A stretch of 5,987 bases of DNA from an uncultured Fusobacteriaceae bacterium (GTDB taxonomy: Bacteria > Fusobacteriota > Fusobacteriia > Fusobacteriales > Fusobacteriaceae). The DNA lies in the NCBI GenBank assembly GCA_947072715.1, contig CAMTJB010000074.1, forward strand, positions 1 to 5,987, written 5' to 3'. Shown one piece after another: positions 1 through 5,847 of this stretch (within the stretch, counting starts at the first letter, position 1; each line of letters begins with the position of its first letter). The position numbers and the translations under genes are program-made. Under the pieces are notes generated by a model. The model was not told where the DNA came from. It worked only from the letters and a program-made list of their open reading frames with translations, and searched no databases.

Positions 1-762
1 CATTAATTCATCCCAAGTTAATTTTCCGGCAGTAGTTTCTTCTTTAGATCTTGCAGCAAAATCTGTATTTTTACTGAATCCTTCAATTTTATTATCAGTA
101 TCAATTACACCTTTAAATGTTCTTAAAGCTATTTCTTCAGCTATATCTTCCACTCCATACTCTCTAACTAATGCAGCTACATTAAATTGACTATCTCTTC
201 TAAGTTCGTCAGTTATTGGAATTATAGATTGGATAACACCTTTAGATATTTCGATTTCTGTGAAGTTAGTTTCTCCTTTTGCAGTTTCTTGACCTTCTTT
301 TTTAGATTTAGCTGTATTTGTAGCACTAGGCTTTCTAACAGGAACTCTAATAGTTGTTCCAGTTGCAGTTATCATTTGACCTTCATTAAAGAATGGAGCT
401 ATTTCTTTCATATCCTTAACCATTTGATTAGATAAAGGTTTTGGAACTAATGAAGCACCACTAACTAGAGTAGCTTTTCTTAATGCTTCAGAATATTCTT
501 CTTCTGCTTTAGCTATTGAATCAGTTGTAGCTCCTGGAGCTGTCATATTTTTTATTGCTTCATCCATTTTTTCAATTGTAGCTTTTAAAGTAGTTATTTC
601 TTCTTCTTTTTTTATTCTTTCAGCTTTTTGAATTTCAGTTTCTTGTGGACCTTCTTTTATAGTTTTTTCCATTTTTTCAATTCTTTCAGTTAATGCTTTT
701 ATTGCATCTGCTGACACACCTTTTTCAATTAACTCTGCTATCATTTTTTTAATTTCATCCAT
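1..762 (-). CDS. Candidate nested gene: protease-free major capsid protein from an internal start (partial)
   Basis: Codon 164 of the fusion is an ATG preceded by GGAGG with an 8-base spacer, the same spacing as at the fusion's own TTG start. Initiation here would give a protein beginning MDEIKKMIAELIEKG: a coiled-coil delta/scaffold region of about 90 residues, then the HK97 capsid fold. This is what an ordinary unfused capsid precursor looks like. The inferred role is the bulk capsid subunit, with the longer protease fusion as a minor component. Overlapping protease and scaffold products from one frame are known in lambda (C and Nu3). The site is seen directly; its use is inferred. Confidence 0.55.
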   Translation of the reverse strand, partial: MDEIKKMIAELIEKGVSADAIKALTERIEKMEKTIKEGPQETEIQKAERIKKEEEITTLKATIEKMDEAIKNMTAPGATTDSIAKAEEEYSEALRKATLVSGASLVPKPLSNQMVKDMKEIAPFFNEGQMITATGTTIRVPVRKPSATNTAKSKKEGQETAKGETNFTEIEISKGVIQSIIPITDELRRDSQFNVAALVREYGVEDIAEEIALRTFKGVIDTDNKIEGFSKNTDFAARSKEETTAGKLTWDELM

Positions 763-1251
763 TGATTTATCCTCCGTATCATCATTTTTATTTATTTTTT
801 GTGCTGTTCCACCCATTGAAAACCCTGTTAATGTTCCTTCTTTTATTGCCTTCCAGATTAAATCGTCATTGACTTTTGCTGTTGCCATCCAAGTACCAGC
901 CTTTATCTCTTGTCCTCCAACCATTGTATCTGTTTTAGCTACCCAGCTTTCTACTATATCAACATTAGCTTTTTTATTGTCATGTTGAATATCTGAGCCT
1001 TTACCATTTACTAGAAAATTATGTGCTGCTTTTTCTATATCCTCAGGTAGCATATAATCCCCATGAGCATCTTTAACGAACGGTTCATATACTACACAAG
1101 TTACTAATCTTTTATCTTCATCTTGTTTTAAGATAAAACTATCTAATTCTAAATTTCCATCTTCACTTTTAACAATAGCAAATCTTTTTTTATTTGCTGC
1201 TTTCGTTACTAGCGAAATAAAGTCAATCTTAACTTCTTTAAGTAATGCCAA
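1..1251 (-). CDS. XkdF-like prohead protease fused to HK97-fold major capsid protein (C-terminus beyond window)
   Basis: The reading frame is open for 417 codons from a TTG start to the window edge, where it is cut off. Residues 11-150 look like the phage serine protease XkdF family (S78-like, assemblin fold). They show an early ISLVTKAANKKRF stretch, VVYEPFVKDAHGD at 53-65, a likely catalytic His90 (DIQHD), KAGTWM near 117, and GFSMGG at 143-148 with likely nucleophile Ser145. Residues 164-235 are charged and helical with heptad-like spacing, as expected of a delta-domain scaffold. From about residue 255 it matches the HK97 capsid family: SGASLVPKPLSNQMV, then a P-loop/E-loop-like region and IPITDELRRDS. 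The expected role is self-assembly into a procapsid followed by proteolytic removal of the protease and delta parts. TTG is chosen because GGAGG lies 8 bases upstream and the protease family motif begins soon after; no ATG fits. The remaining capsid domain should lie to the left. In PBSX the protease and capsid proteins are separate genes (xkdF, xkdG). Confidence 0.88.
   Translation of the reverse strand, partial: MALLKEVKIDFISLVTKAANKKRFAIVKSEDGNLELDSFILKQDEDKRLVTCVVYEPFVKDAHGDYMLPEDIEKAAHNFLVNGKGSDIQHDNKKANVDIVESWVAKTDTMVGGQEIKAGTWMATAKVNDDLIWKAIKEGTLTGFSMGGTAQKINKNDDTEDKSMDEIKKMIAELIEKGVSADAIKALTERIEKMEKTIKEGPQETEIQKAERIKKEEEITTLKATIEKMDEAIKNMTAPGATTDSIAKAEEEYSEALRKATLVSGASLVPKPLSNQMVKDMKEIAPFFNEGQMITATGTTIRVPVRKPSATNTAKSKKEGQETAKGETNFTEIEISKGVIQSIIPITDELRRDSQFNVAALVREYGVEDIAEEIALRTFKGVIDTDNKIEGFSKNTDFAARSKEETTAGKLTWDELM
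763..775 (-). promoter_or_regulatory. Internal ribosome binding site at the protease/scaffold boundary
   Basis: On the minus strand GGAGG (771-775) is followed by eight bases and an in-frame ATG at 762. It is built from the codons ACG GAG GAT in a gene that otherwise mostly uses ACA and GAA, so the Shine-Dalgarno sequence may be under selection. It falls in a hydrophilic linker (NDDTEDKS) between the protease and the coiled coil. Confidence 0.6.
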
Positions 1252-1264
1252 TTAAAGCACCTCC
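1252..1264 (-). promoter_or_regulatory. Ribosome binding site deciding the TTG start of the protease-capsid fusion
   Basis: GGAGG (1260-1264) directly follows the TAA of the upstream gene, and the spacer to TTG at 1249-1251 is eight bases. This strong site with a weak start codon supports TTG over any later ATG; the first in-frame ATG would cut into the protease fold. Confidence 0.75.
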
Positions 1265-1468
1265 TTATTTAGATTTATCATTCTCTATTCTTAATTCTAA
1301 TATTTTTATATAACTATTCATATGTGATAATTGAATACCCATATATATTCTTTGTTCTTCATCTGTAAATTTTTTGTTCTCTACTTCCGAATCTAAAAAA
1401 TCACTAAGTTTAGATGCTCTTTCTTTTAACTCTTCTAATTCTTTTTCCATTCTTTCTATATGCGCCAT
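1265..1468 (-). CDS. Small coiled-coil phage protein, crAss001_48-related family (tentative)
   Basis: A 67-aa acidic/basic helical protein with no signal peptide or membrane segment. A heptad-rich N-terminal half (HIERMEKELEELKERASKL) is followed by FTDEEQ, then a second helix, QLSHMNSYIKILELRI. The pattern of a coiled coil, a short linker and a Q-x-x-x-M-x-x-Y-x-x-I-L-x-x-R-I helix is what I recall of the crAss001_48-related family, small proteins common in phages of Gram-positive bacteria with no firm function. The ATG at 1468 is preferred over the one at 1486: AGGAGG lies four bases before it, whereas the earlier ATG has no ribosome site and would overlap the upstream gene. It sits between the MuF-type gene and the protease-capsid gene, so it may be co-expressed with head proteins. 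Family assignment is from memory of the pattern, not from a search. Confidence 0.7.
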   Translation of the reverse strand: MAHIERMEKELEELKERASKLSDFLDSEVENKKFTDEEQRIYMGIQLSHMNSYIKILELRIENDKSK

Positions 1469-1478
1469 GATTCCTCCT

Positions 1479-2210
1479 TTATTCATATGTACAAATGCAG
1501 TGGCAATTAACTATTTCCCCAACTGGTAAAGATTGGTCATGTGGGTGCAACGCTCTATTACCATTAATTACAAAGTATTCGTCAACTTTTATAGTTTTTC
1601 CGTCTAAAGCCAAATGTGATTCTCTATCTTCAAATCCACCACCTACATGCAACCACGTTTTTTTAGACATTCCAGCTTCTATTGCTGTAGCATGAGTTGT
1701 TATATTAACCGCATTCCCTGTTTCTGTTAATGCTATTCTTTTAGCTCTACCCTCCGACATATGCCATACACCTTTTTGAATATCTTTAGCTATATCTTTA
1801 TAGTTTTTTCCAGCAGCTTGACCTTTTTTAACTATATCGCGAATTGCCTTTTTGGTAGAATCGGTGACGTAAGTAACTTTTTCAGCTGAATATTTTTCAT
1901 TATATTCATTTAGAACATTATTACTAACCCTTTCAATTACACTTCCTTCTAGCTTCCAACCAAACAAAGTTTTACACCATTGAACAGTTTTTTTACTGCT
2001 GTTGCTATATATCTTAAATAAATTTCTTTTAATGGCTCTTGTAAAATTACTGAAATCTATTTCGAATAATTCATCTTTATTTATTTGTTCTTCAATTTCA
2101 TTTGCAAAATCTTTAAAAACTTTAGAAATTAATTTAAAGTTTTCCCTCTCCAATCTTTGTTGCAATAGTCTAATTCTGTTCGCTATTTTTTTTTTACTTT
2201 GTAGCGTCAT
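1479..2210 (-). CDS. Minor head protein, SPP1 gp7 / Mu gpF family
   Basis: A 243-aa minor capsid/head morphogenesis protein. The family sits at or near the portal in the procapsid and is linked to head assembly and to DNA entry on infection. The N-terminal 120 residues are a basic, mostly helical region. The family core is at about 125-243: GRAKRIALTETGNAVN at 154-169, KTWLHVG near 184-190, DRESHLALDGKTI at 195-207, LHPHDQ at 221-226, and a terminal NCHCICTYE. The Arg/Glu, R-x-S-H and NC-x-C elements are the usual MuF signature. The length is near that of a stand-alone MuF core, with no C-terminal toxin extension. The start overlaps the end of the portal gene by 17 bases and has only a weak GTGGGG upstream, so translation is probably coupled to the portal. 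Codons 6-9 lie in a run of ten A residues. Confidence 0.88.
   Translation of the reverse strand: MTLQSKKKIANRIRLLQQRLERENFKLISKVFKDFANEIEEQINKDELFEIDFSNFTRAIKRNLFKIYSNSSKKTVQWCKTLFGWKLEGSVIERVSNNVLNEYNEKYSAEKVTYVTDSTKKAIRDIVKKGQAAGKNYKDIAKDIQKGVWHMSEGRAKRIALTETGNAVNITTHATAIEAGMSKKTWLHVGGGFEDRESHLALDGKTIKVDEYFVINGNRALHPHDQSLPVGEIVNCHCICTYE
2186..2195. repeat. Homopolymer run of ten A (minus strand) at the portal stop / early MuF codons
   Basis: Ten consecutive T on the plus strand read as ten A in the mRNA. The run includes the last two bases of the portal TAA stop and codons 6-9 of the MuF-type gene. Such runs can cause polymerase slippage or assembly length errors. Here the run cannot fuse portal to MuF, because the portal frame stops as it enters the run, but a length change would shift the MuF frame. 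Confidence 0.9.
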
Positions 2211-3417
2211 AGTCTAGCCCCACTTCATCTAAGAACATCATATTCGAACTTACTAAAACCCTATTACCTTCCTCGCCTTTTAAAGTAGGTATAGCAAGGT
2301 CAAAAGTTGTATTTATAATTACTATAAAATTATTTATTGTAACTTTACCTTCAAGAGATTCAGCACATTTTTTAATTTTATCCCATAAATCAACTTGTAA
2401 GGCTTTTATATTGGATGTATTAATTGATATTTTTTCTCCAGCTTCTAAATCATTTTTAAAGAAATATGTGAGTTCTTCACATAATTTATTAGCAAATGGA
2501 ATTATCGTATCTTCATATACCTTTTTCTTGAATCCTTCTAAATTGTTATAAGTAGAATTTTCATTCATTACTAAAGCTTCTGGAACTCCCATGACTCTAC
2601 AAATAATCTTTTGCAGTTCTACCATTCCATTTACCCAGTCAAGGTCTTTTGGATTGGTAGAGAATGGAGTAAATGTTCCACTTCCACTTTTAACAAATGC
2701 AACTTTTCCAGCTTCTCTTGCTCCATTTTGAGAAGAAAAAACTCTTTTAATTTCATCAATTTGTGTTTTAGTTGTATCTTGTGGTAATGTATAGATTCCT
2801 GATGTTCTCCCTCCATTTTTTAATAGTGTGCAGTTATGTATTAATAAGAAATTTAACATATCTCCAACCATTGCTAACGGCTTAATCTTTGAATATCCAT
2901 TTCCTTTACCAGCTATTTTATCTCCTGGATCAAATGTTTTTATAATGTGATAATTATCTAATTCTTTTCCAGTAATAGAAGTATTTCCTAGTTCTATTCT
3001 ATCTATTTGTAAATTACTTTCATTTCTATAAATTTGAAATGAATCTGGAGAATAAATATAAATATCTCTACTTAATATTCCTTGTGTTTTATATAAAAGA
3101 CATCTACCACCGAATATTAGATAAGTAGCTATTGCTTCAATAAAATCACTAAAACTTAATTCTTTATTAGGTCTATCAAGTGAAGCCATTACAAATTTAG
3201 CTCCCATACTTTCAGATAGTTTATCATCTTTATAGACTTCAAACTTTAAAGCTTTTAAATCAGTTACAAATTCATGGAATGGAGCTTGAATAAATGGATT
3301 TTCATATGCTTGTTTAACAAAAACATCATAGTTTACATTATAAGAATCATATGTAGAATATCCCCAAGGCATAGGAATATTTTTAATAAAATTCTTAGCT
3401 GCTTTAAATATGTTTAT
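2194..3417 (-). CDS. HK97-type portal protein, probably starting at ATA
   Basis: This is the portal, a dodecameric ring at the capsid vertex that nucleates head assembly and carries DNA in and out. Counting from the first ATG (3372) there are 392 residues; from the ATA at 3417 there are 407. Family features (392-aa numbering) are YENPFIQAPFHEFV near 23-36, FGGRCLLYK at 87-95, a central helical stretch near 165-190, RVMGVPEALVM at 259-269, and the NLEGFKKKVYEDTIIP clip/stem region at 277-292. The C-terminus (KVTINNFIVIINTTF, then GEEGNRVLVSSN) resembles the usual 'NE-x-R' ending but lacks its Glu and Arg. The 15 codons before the ATG encode NIFKAAKNFIKNIP, typical of the N-terminus of such portals, and a strong GGAGGTG lies 9 bases before ATA. 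No ATG, GTG or TTG occurs in frame between the upstream TGA and 3372. The start is uncertain; the family is clear. Confidence 0.85.
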   Translation of the reverse strand: MNIFKAAKNFIKNIPMPWGYSTYDSYNVNYDVFVKQAYENPFIQAPFHEFVTDLKALKFEVYKDDKLSESMGAKFVMASLDRPNKELSFSDFIEAIATYLIFGGRCLLYKTQGILSRDIYIYSPDSFQIYRNESNLQIDRIELGNTSITGKELDNYHIIKTFDPGDKIAGKGNGYSKIKPLAMVGDMLNFLLIHNCTLLKNGGRTSGIYTLPQDTTKTQIDEIKRVFSSQNGAREAGKVAFVKSGSGTFTPFSTNPKDLDWVNGMVELQKIICRVMGVPEALVMNENSTYNNLEGFKKKVYEDTIIPFANKLCEELTYFFKNDLEAGEKISINTSNIKALQVDLWDKIKKCAESLEGKVTINNFIVIINTTFDLAIPTLKGEEGNRVLVSSNMMFLDEVGLDYDATK

Positions 3418-3431
3418 TTTTAATCACCTCC
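3418..3431 (-). promoter_or_regulatory. Strong ribosome binding site of the portal gene, with no canonical start codon
   Basis: GGAGG (3427-3431) within TAAGGAGGTGATT directly follows the terminase stop. Nine bases downstream in the portal frame is ATA AAC ATA TTT. The first ATG in frame is 54 bases from the site, too far to be served by it. The GTG overlapping the Shine-Dalgarno itself leads only to a seven-codon frame. Confidence 0.7.
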
Positions 3432-4985
3432 TTAATCCATGTCAATAACTTCAAATCCACCAATAATATCAGATGCTTCATAATCTACACCATAAACACA
3501 TAGAAGAAAAGCATCACCTTTACCAGGAGATCTTTTAATTCTTTCTTTAAATTTTTCTTTTTTCTCTATTATAACTCTACCATAACTATCGAAATTATAC
3601 AATCTTCCACTTAAATCTTGAATTAGTTCTTTATCATTTGGCATTACTATATCTTTTTTTTCTAATCTTTCTTTACATACAAAAAACATTTCAGTTATAG
3701 AATTAGAATACTCCTCAGTATCTCTTGGTTTACCACCAAAGTGAACTTCAATTATTTCTAAATTAGGAACTATTGGATTATAATCATCTGTATTTCTATT
3801 ATAATAATCTTCATCAATAAGTTCATTTAATCTATCTGCTATTGGTCCTCCAAGTCCTGTGGCATCCATAAATAAAAAATGTTTTTTATTTGGACTTCTT
3901 CTACACCATCTAGCAACTTCACCAACACATTGCATTGTAGATTCTTTATTAAAATAAAATTCTAATTTAAAATTACTTCCAGTAGAACTATATCCAACAG
4001 TATAATCTCCACCAAAACGAGCTGGGTCAAGTCCCATAACTTCAAAATCATTAAATCTATATCTAGGCTCTATATCTATGTTACTTTCACATAAACTTCT
4101 AGCTATACATGAATTAGCATTTCCAGAAGGTGGCAATCCTTTTAATCTAACTTTTATAACATCAGAATCTTTACCATATCTTCTTTCCATTGATTCAATT
4201 TGAGCTTTAGACATATAAGGACTATCATAACTTGATAAAGTAATAACATTCAAAGATTCATCTTGCATATTGTAAGCCCATTCATAGAAAAAACCATCTG
4301 TTCTAGTCATGTTACCAAATACAACCATTCTTGTTGGGTCTACTCCTTCAAGAACTTCAGGTATTTTATCATCTACTCCAGAAGCTTCATCAATAATTAC
4401 TAAAATATTATCTTCTCTTTTATTTCCAGCTTCATCAACTTCTCTTAGTTTAGATATAACATCAGATATTTGGTCATCAGTATCAATACTAACTATACCT
4501 AACTCTTTCATTATTTCTTCAACTAATTGGCTTTTATCTCCATGTTGCCCTTGTAATCCATCTGGATTTTTAGGAGATATTGGCAGCATATACCATTCTT
4601 TTTTATAATCTAAATGGTTAAATTGCATTATATTTTGTTTCAATAAAAACATATCAAAATCTTTTAATAGTGATTTATTATACCATTTATTTACCTCAGC
4701 ATAAAATACTGTTTGTAATTGCCGCCATGTTGGAGCAGTTACTATAACTCTTGATTTAAATCTTGTAGTTATCCACCATAATGTTATAAATGCAGCACTT
4801 GAAGATTTACCTGTACTATGTCCAGAAGGAACAACAGTTATTGGATATTCTTTTATTGATTCTAATATTCTTTTTTGACCATCATATATCAAATGTGCTT
4901 CTAATATAGATTTACAAAATTTTATTGGATCATCTTTATATTTTGATAATAAATTATGTATTGCTAATCTTTCATTATCCTTCAT
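3432..4985 (-). CDS. terL: Terminase large subunit (packaging ATPase and nuclease)
   Basis: This 517-aa protein (from the ATG at 4985) is the motor that cuts concatemeric DNA and pumps it through the portal. The ATPase domain carries Walker A PSGHSTGKSS at 53-62 (Lys60), an adenine-side TAPTWRQLQ at 83-91, GLQGQHG at 143-149, Walker B ILVIIDEAS at 194-202 (Asp199, Glu200) and a coupling motif VVFGNMTR at 221-228. The RNase H-like nuclease has MGLDPARFGGD (Asp320), FMDATGLGG (Asp374) and SPGKGDAF (Asp491) as a full acidic triad, so both activities look intact. Residues of about 150-192 look like an insert between GLQGQHG and Walker B. A GTG at 4994 could also start it, but a GAGAG element lies eight bases before the ATG, the spacing used elsewhere here. 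The start overlaps the small-subunit stop, so translation is probably coupled. Confidence 0.95.
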   Translation of the reverse strand: MKDNERLAIHNLLSKYKDDPIKFCKSILEAHLIYDGQKRILESIKEYPITVVPSGHSTGKSSSAAFITLWWITTRFKSRVIVTAPTWRQLQTVFYAEVNKWYNKSLLKDFDMFLLKQNIMQFNHLDYKKEWYMLPISPKNPDGLQGQHGDKSQLVEEIMKELGIVSIDTDDQISDVISKLREVDEAGNKREDNILVIIDEASGVDDKIPEVLEGVDPTRMVVFGNMTRTDGFFYEWAYNMQDESLNVITLSSYDSPYMSKAQIESMERRYGKDSDVIKVRLKGLPPSGNANSCIARSLCESNIDIEPRYRFNDFEVMGLDPARFGGDYTVGYSSTGSNFKLEFYFNKESTMQCVGEVARWCRRSPNKKHFLFMDATGLGGPIADRLNELIDEDYYNRNTDDYNPIVPNLEIIEVHFGGKPRDTEEYSNSITEMFFVCKERLEKKDIVMPNDKELIQDLSGRLYNFDSYGRVIIEKKEKFKERIKRSPGKGDAFLLCVYGVDYEASDIIGGFEVIDMD

Positions 4986-5487
4986 TAAAATCACTCTCTA
5001 ATTTTTTAGATAATTTATCAATAGCTTCCATTGTTTTGTTGCTATCTACATCATCACCAATTTTTATTTTTTCAATCTCTAATTTCTTTTTCTCTATTTC
5101 TAATTCTAAAGATTTTAATTTATATTCTTGTTCCTTGGATGTAACACCCATACCTAACCTTTTTCCTAATTGCTCTGCTGCTTTTAATCTAGAATCAATT
5201 CCAACATCTAATCCAAAGGCATCAGTTTCGTTACCTCTTAAAACATTAGTGTAAAACTCCATAATTTCAGTTATAGAAGCTATTCGTTTTGACTCTATAT
5301 CTTTCAACCTAGATTCGACGTAATCCTTTATAATAGGTTTTTGTAGGTTTTTATGAGCATTAGTTCTTGCTGTAATTTCGTTCTTACAATTATAAGCATC
5401 CATATAGGCTTTAGTACCATTTAGGTGTTCTAAGTAATAATCAGCAAACAATTTCATTTTCTCACTCATTTTACCCATTTTACTCAT
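4975..5487 (-). CDS. terS: Terminase small subunit (Terminase_2-like)
   Basis: A 170-aa DNA-recognition subunit that brings the large subunit to the packaging site and forms a ring. Residues 8-60 match the helix-turn-helix of the Terminase_2 family: KMKLFADYYLEHLNGTKAYMDAYN, then AHKNLQKPIIKDYVESRL (split here by a short linker). Residues 70-112 carry the usual ITEIMEFYTNVLRGNE and RLKAAEQLGKRLGM segments. Residues 117-143 are a clear Lys/Glu/Leu coiled coil, probably for oligomerisation, and the tail is acidic and likely meets the large subunit. The start at 5487 is chosen over 5499: it is preceded by GGTGATC, complementary to the 16S tail, at the normal distance, while 5499 has only an A-rich run. 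This start overlaps the upstream stop by eight bases. Confidence 0.88.
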   Translation of the reverse strand: MSKMGKMSEKMKLFADYYLEHLNGTKAYMDAYNCKNEITARTNAHKNLQKPIIKDYVESRLKDIESKRIASITEIMEFYTNVLRGNETDAFGLDVGIDSRLKAAEQLGKRLGMGVTSKEQEYKLKSLELEIEKKKLEIEKIKIGDDVDSNKTMEAIDKLSKKLESDFNEG

Positions 5488-5794
5488 TAGGATCACCATT
5501 TTTTAGAGTATCAACTAGAAATAATATTAAATCTTTTTTATTTATAAATTCTACTGATTCTAATTTAATTTCTTTTATTTCTGCTTTCAAAGATTTTATT
5601 TTATCTTTATTTTTTTCAATTCTCAATTGTTTTCTTAATTCTACTTCCAATCTGGTCATTTCTTTAAACTCATATTTTTTCATAACTTTTTCTAGTTTAT
5701 AAGAATAAAATTCTGGTTTACTTAGAGTTACTATTCTATTTTTCATACGAAGTGCTAATATGAGTTTATTAATTTTAATATCTAATCCATTCAT
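5480..5794 (-). CDS. Conserved-type phage protein of unknown function, upstream of terminase
   Basis: A 104-aa cytosolic protein with no signal peptide, membrane segment or catalytic motif. The N-terminal part (LDIKINKLILALRMKNRIVTLSKPEFYS split across residues 4-31) resembles uncharacterised proteins often found just before the terminase small subunit in phages of low-GC bacteria; this is from memory. Residues 47-80 are a Lys/Glu coiled coil and 85-98 a hydrophobic helix (KKDLILFLVDTLK). ATG at 5794 follows AAGGAAGTG with a seven-base spacer. It abuts the upstream mini-ORF (TAA directly followed by ATG) and overlaps the terminase small subunit, so it is part of the packaging operon. A packaging accessory role would be a guess. 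Confidence 0.75.
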   Translation of the reverse strand: MNGLDIKINKLILALRMKNRIVTLSKPEFYSYKLEKVMKKYEFKEMTRLEVELRKQLRIEKNKDKIKSLKAEIKEIKLESVEFINKKDLILFLVDTLKNGDPNE

Positions 5795-5839
5795 TTAACC
5801 ACTTCCTTTGTATGTAGGTTCTTTGTTTCTAGTTCTCAT
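5795..5839 (-). CDS. Mini-ORF of 14 codons with strong ribosome site
   Basis: AGGAGG followed by four bases and ATG opens a frame for MRTRNKEPTYKGSG, ending in TAA directly against the ATG of the next gene. The same four-base spacing occurs at the 67-aa gene at 1265-1468. The peptide is basic and has no recognisable domain. The ribosome site of the downstream gene lies inside this frame, which fits a leader that couples translation from the upstream gene. It could also be a chance frame, with the ribosome site a remnant of a longer gene. Confidence 0.4.
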   Translation of the reverse strand: MRTRNKEPTYKGSG

Positions 5840-5847
5840 AAATCCTC

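Noticed and set aside
187..435. Plus-strand open frame of 82 codons rich in Ser, Phe and Cys
   Set aside because: It lies opposite the capsid coding region, whose minus-strand frame shows clear family motifs; its composition is that of an antisense shadow.
1484..1486. Earlier ATG for the 67-aa protein
   Set aside because: It has no ribosome site, overlaps the preceding gene, and the codons between it and the next ATG are the AAAGGAGG ribosome site itself.
2002..2217. Plus-strand open frame of 71 codons near the portal/MuF junction
   Set aside because: Antisense to the basic N-terminus of the MuF-type protein; Leu/Ser/Phe-rich shadow without a ribosome site.
2631..2816. Minus-strand open frame of 61 codons inside the portal gene
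   Set aside because: It is out of frame with the portal signature motifs, has no ribosome site, and its Glu/Lys/Leu/His bias is a frame-shift product of the portal codons.
4309..4608. Plus-strand open frame of 99 codons
   Set aside because: Antisense to the Walker B region of the terminase large subunit, Ser/Ile-rich, with no ribosome site.
4925..5254. Plus-strand open frame of 109 codons, hydrophobic
   Set aside because: Antisense to the terminase small subunit coiled coil; Lys/Glu codons read backwards give Phe/Leu/Ser, mimicking a membrane protein.
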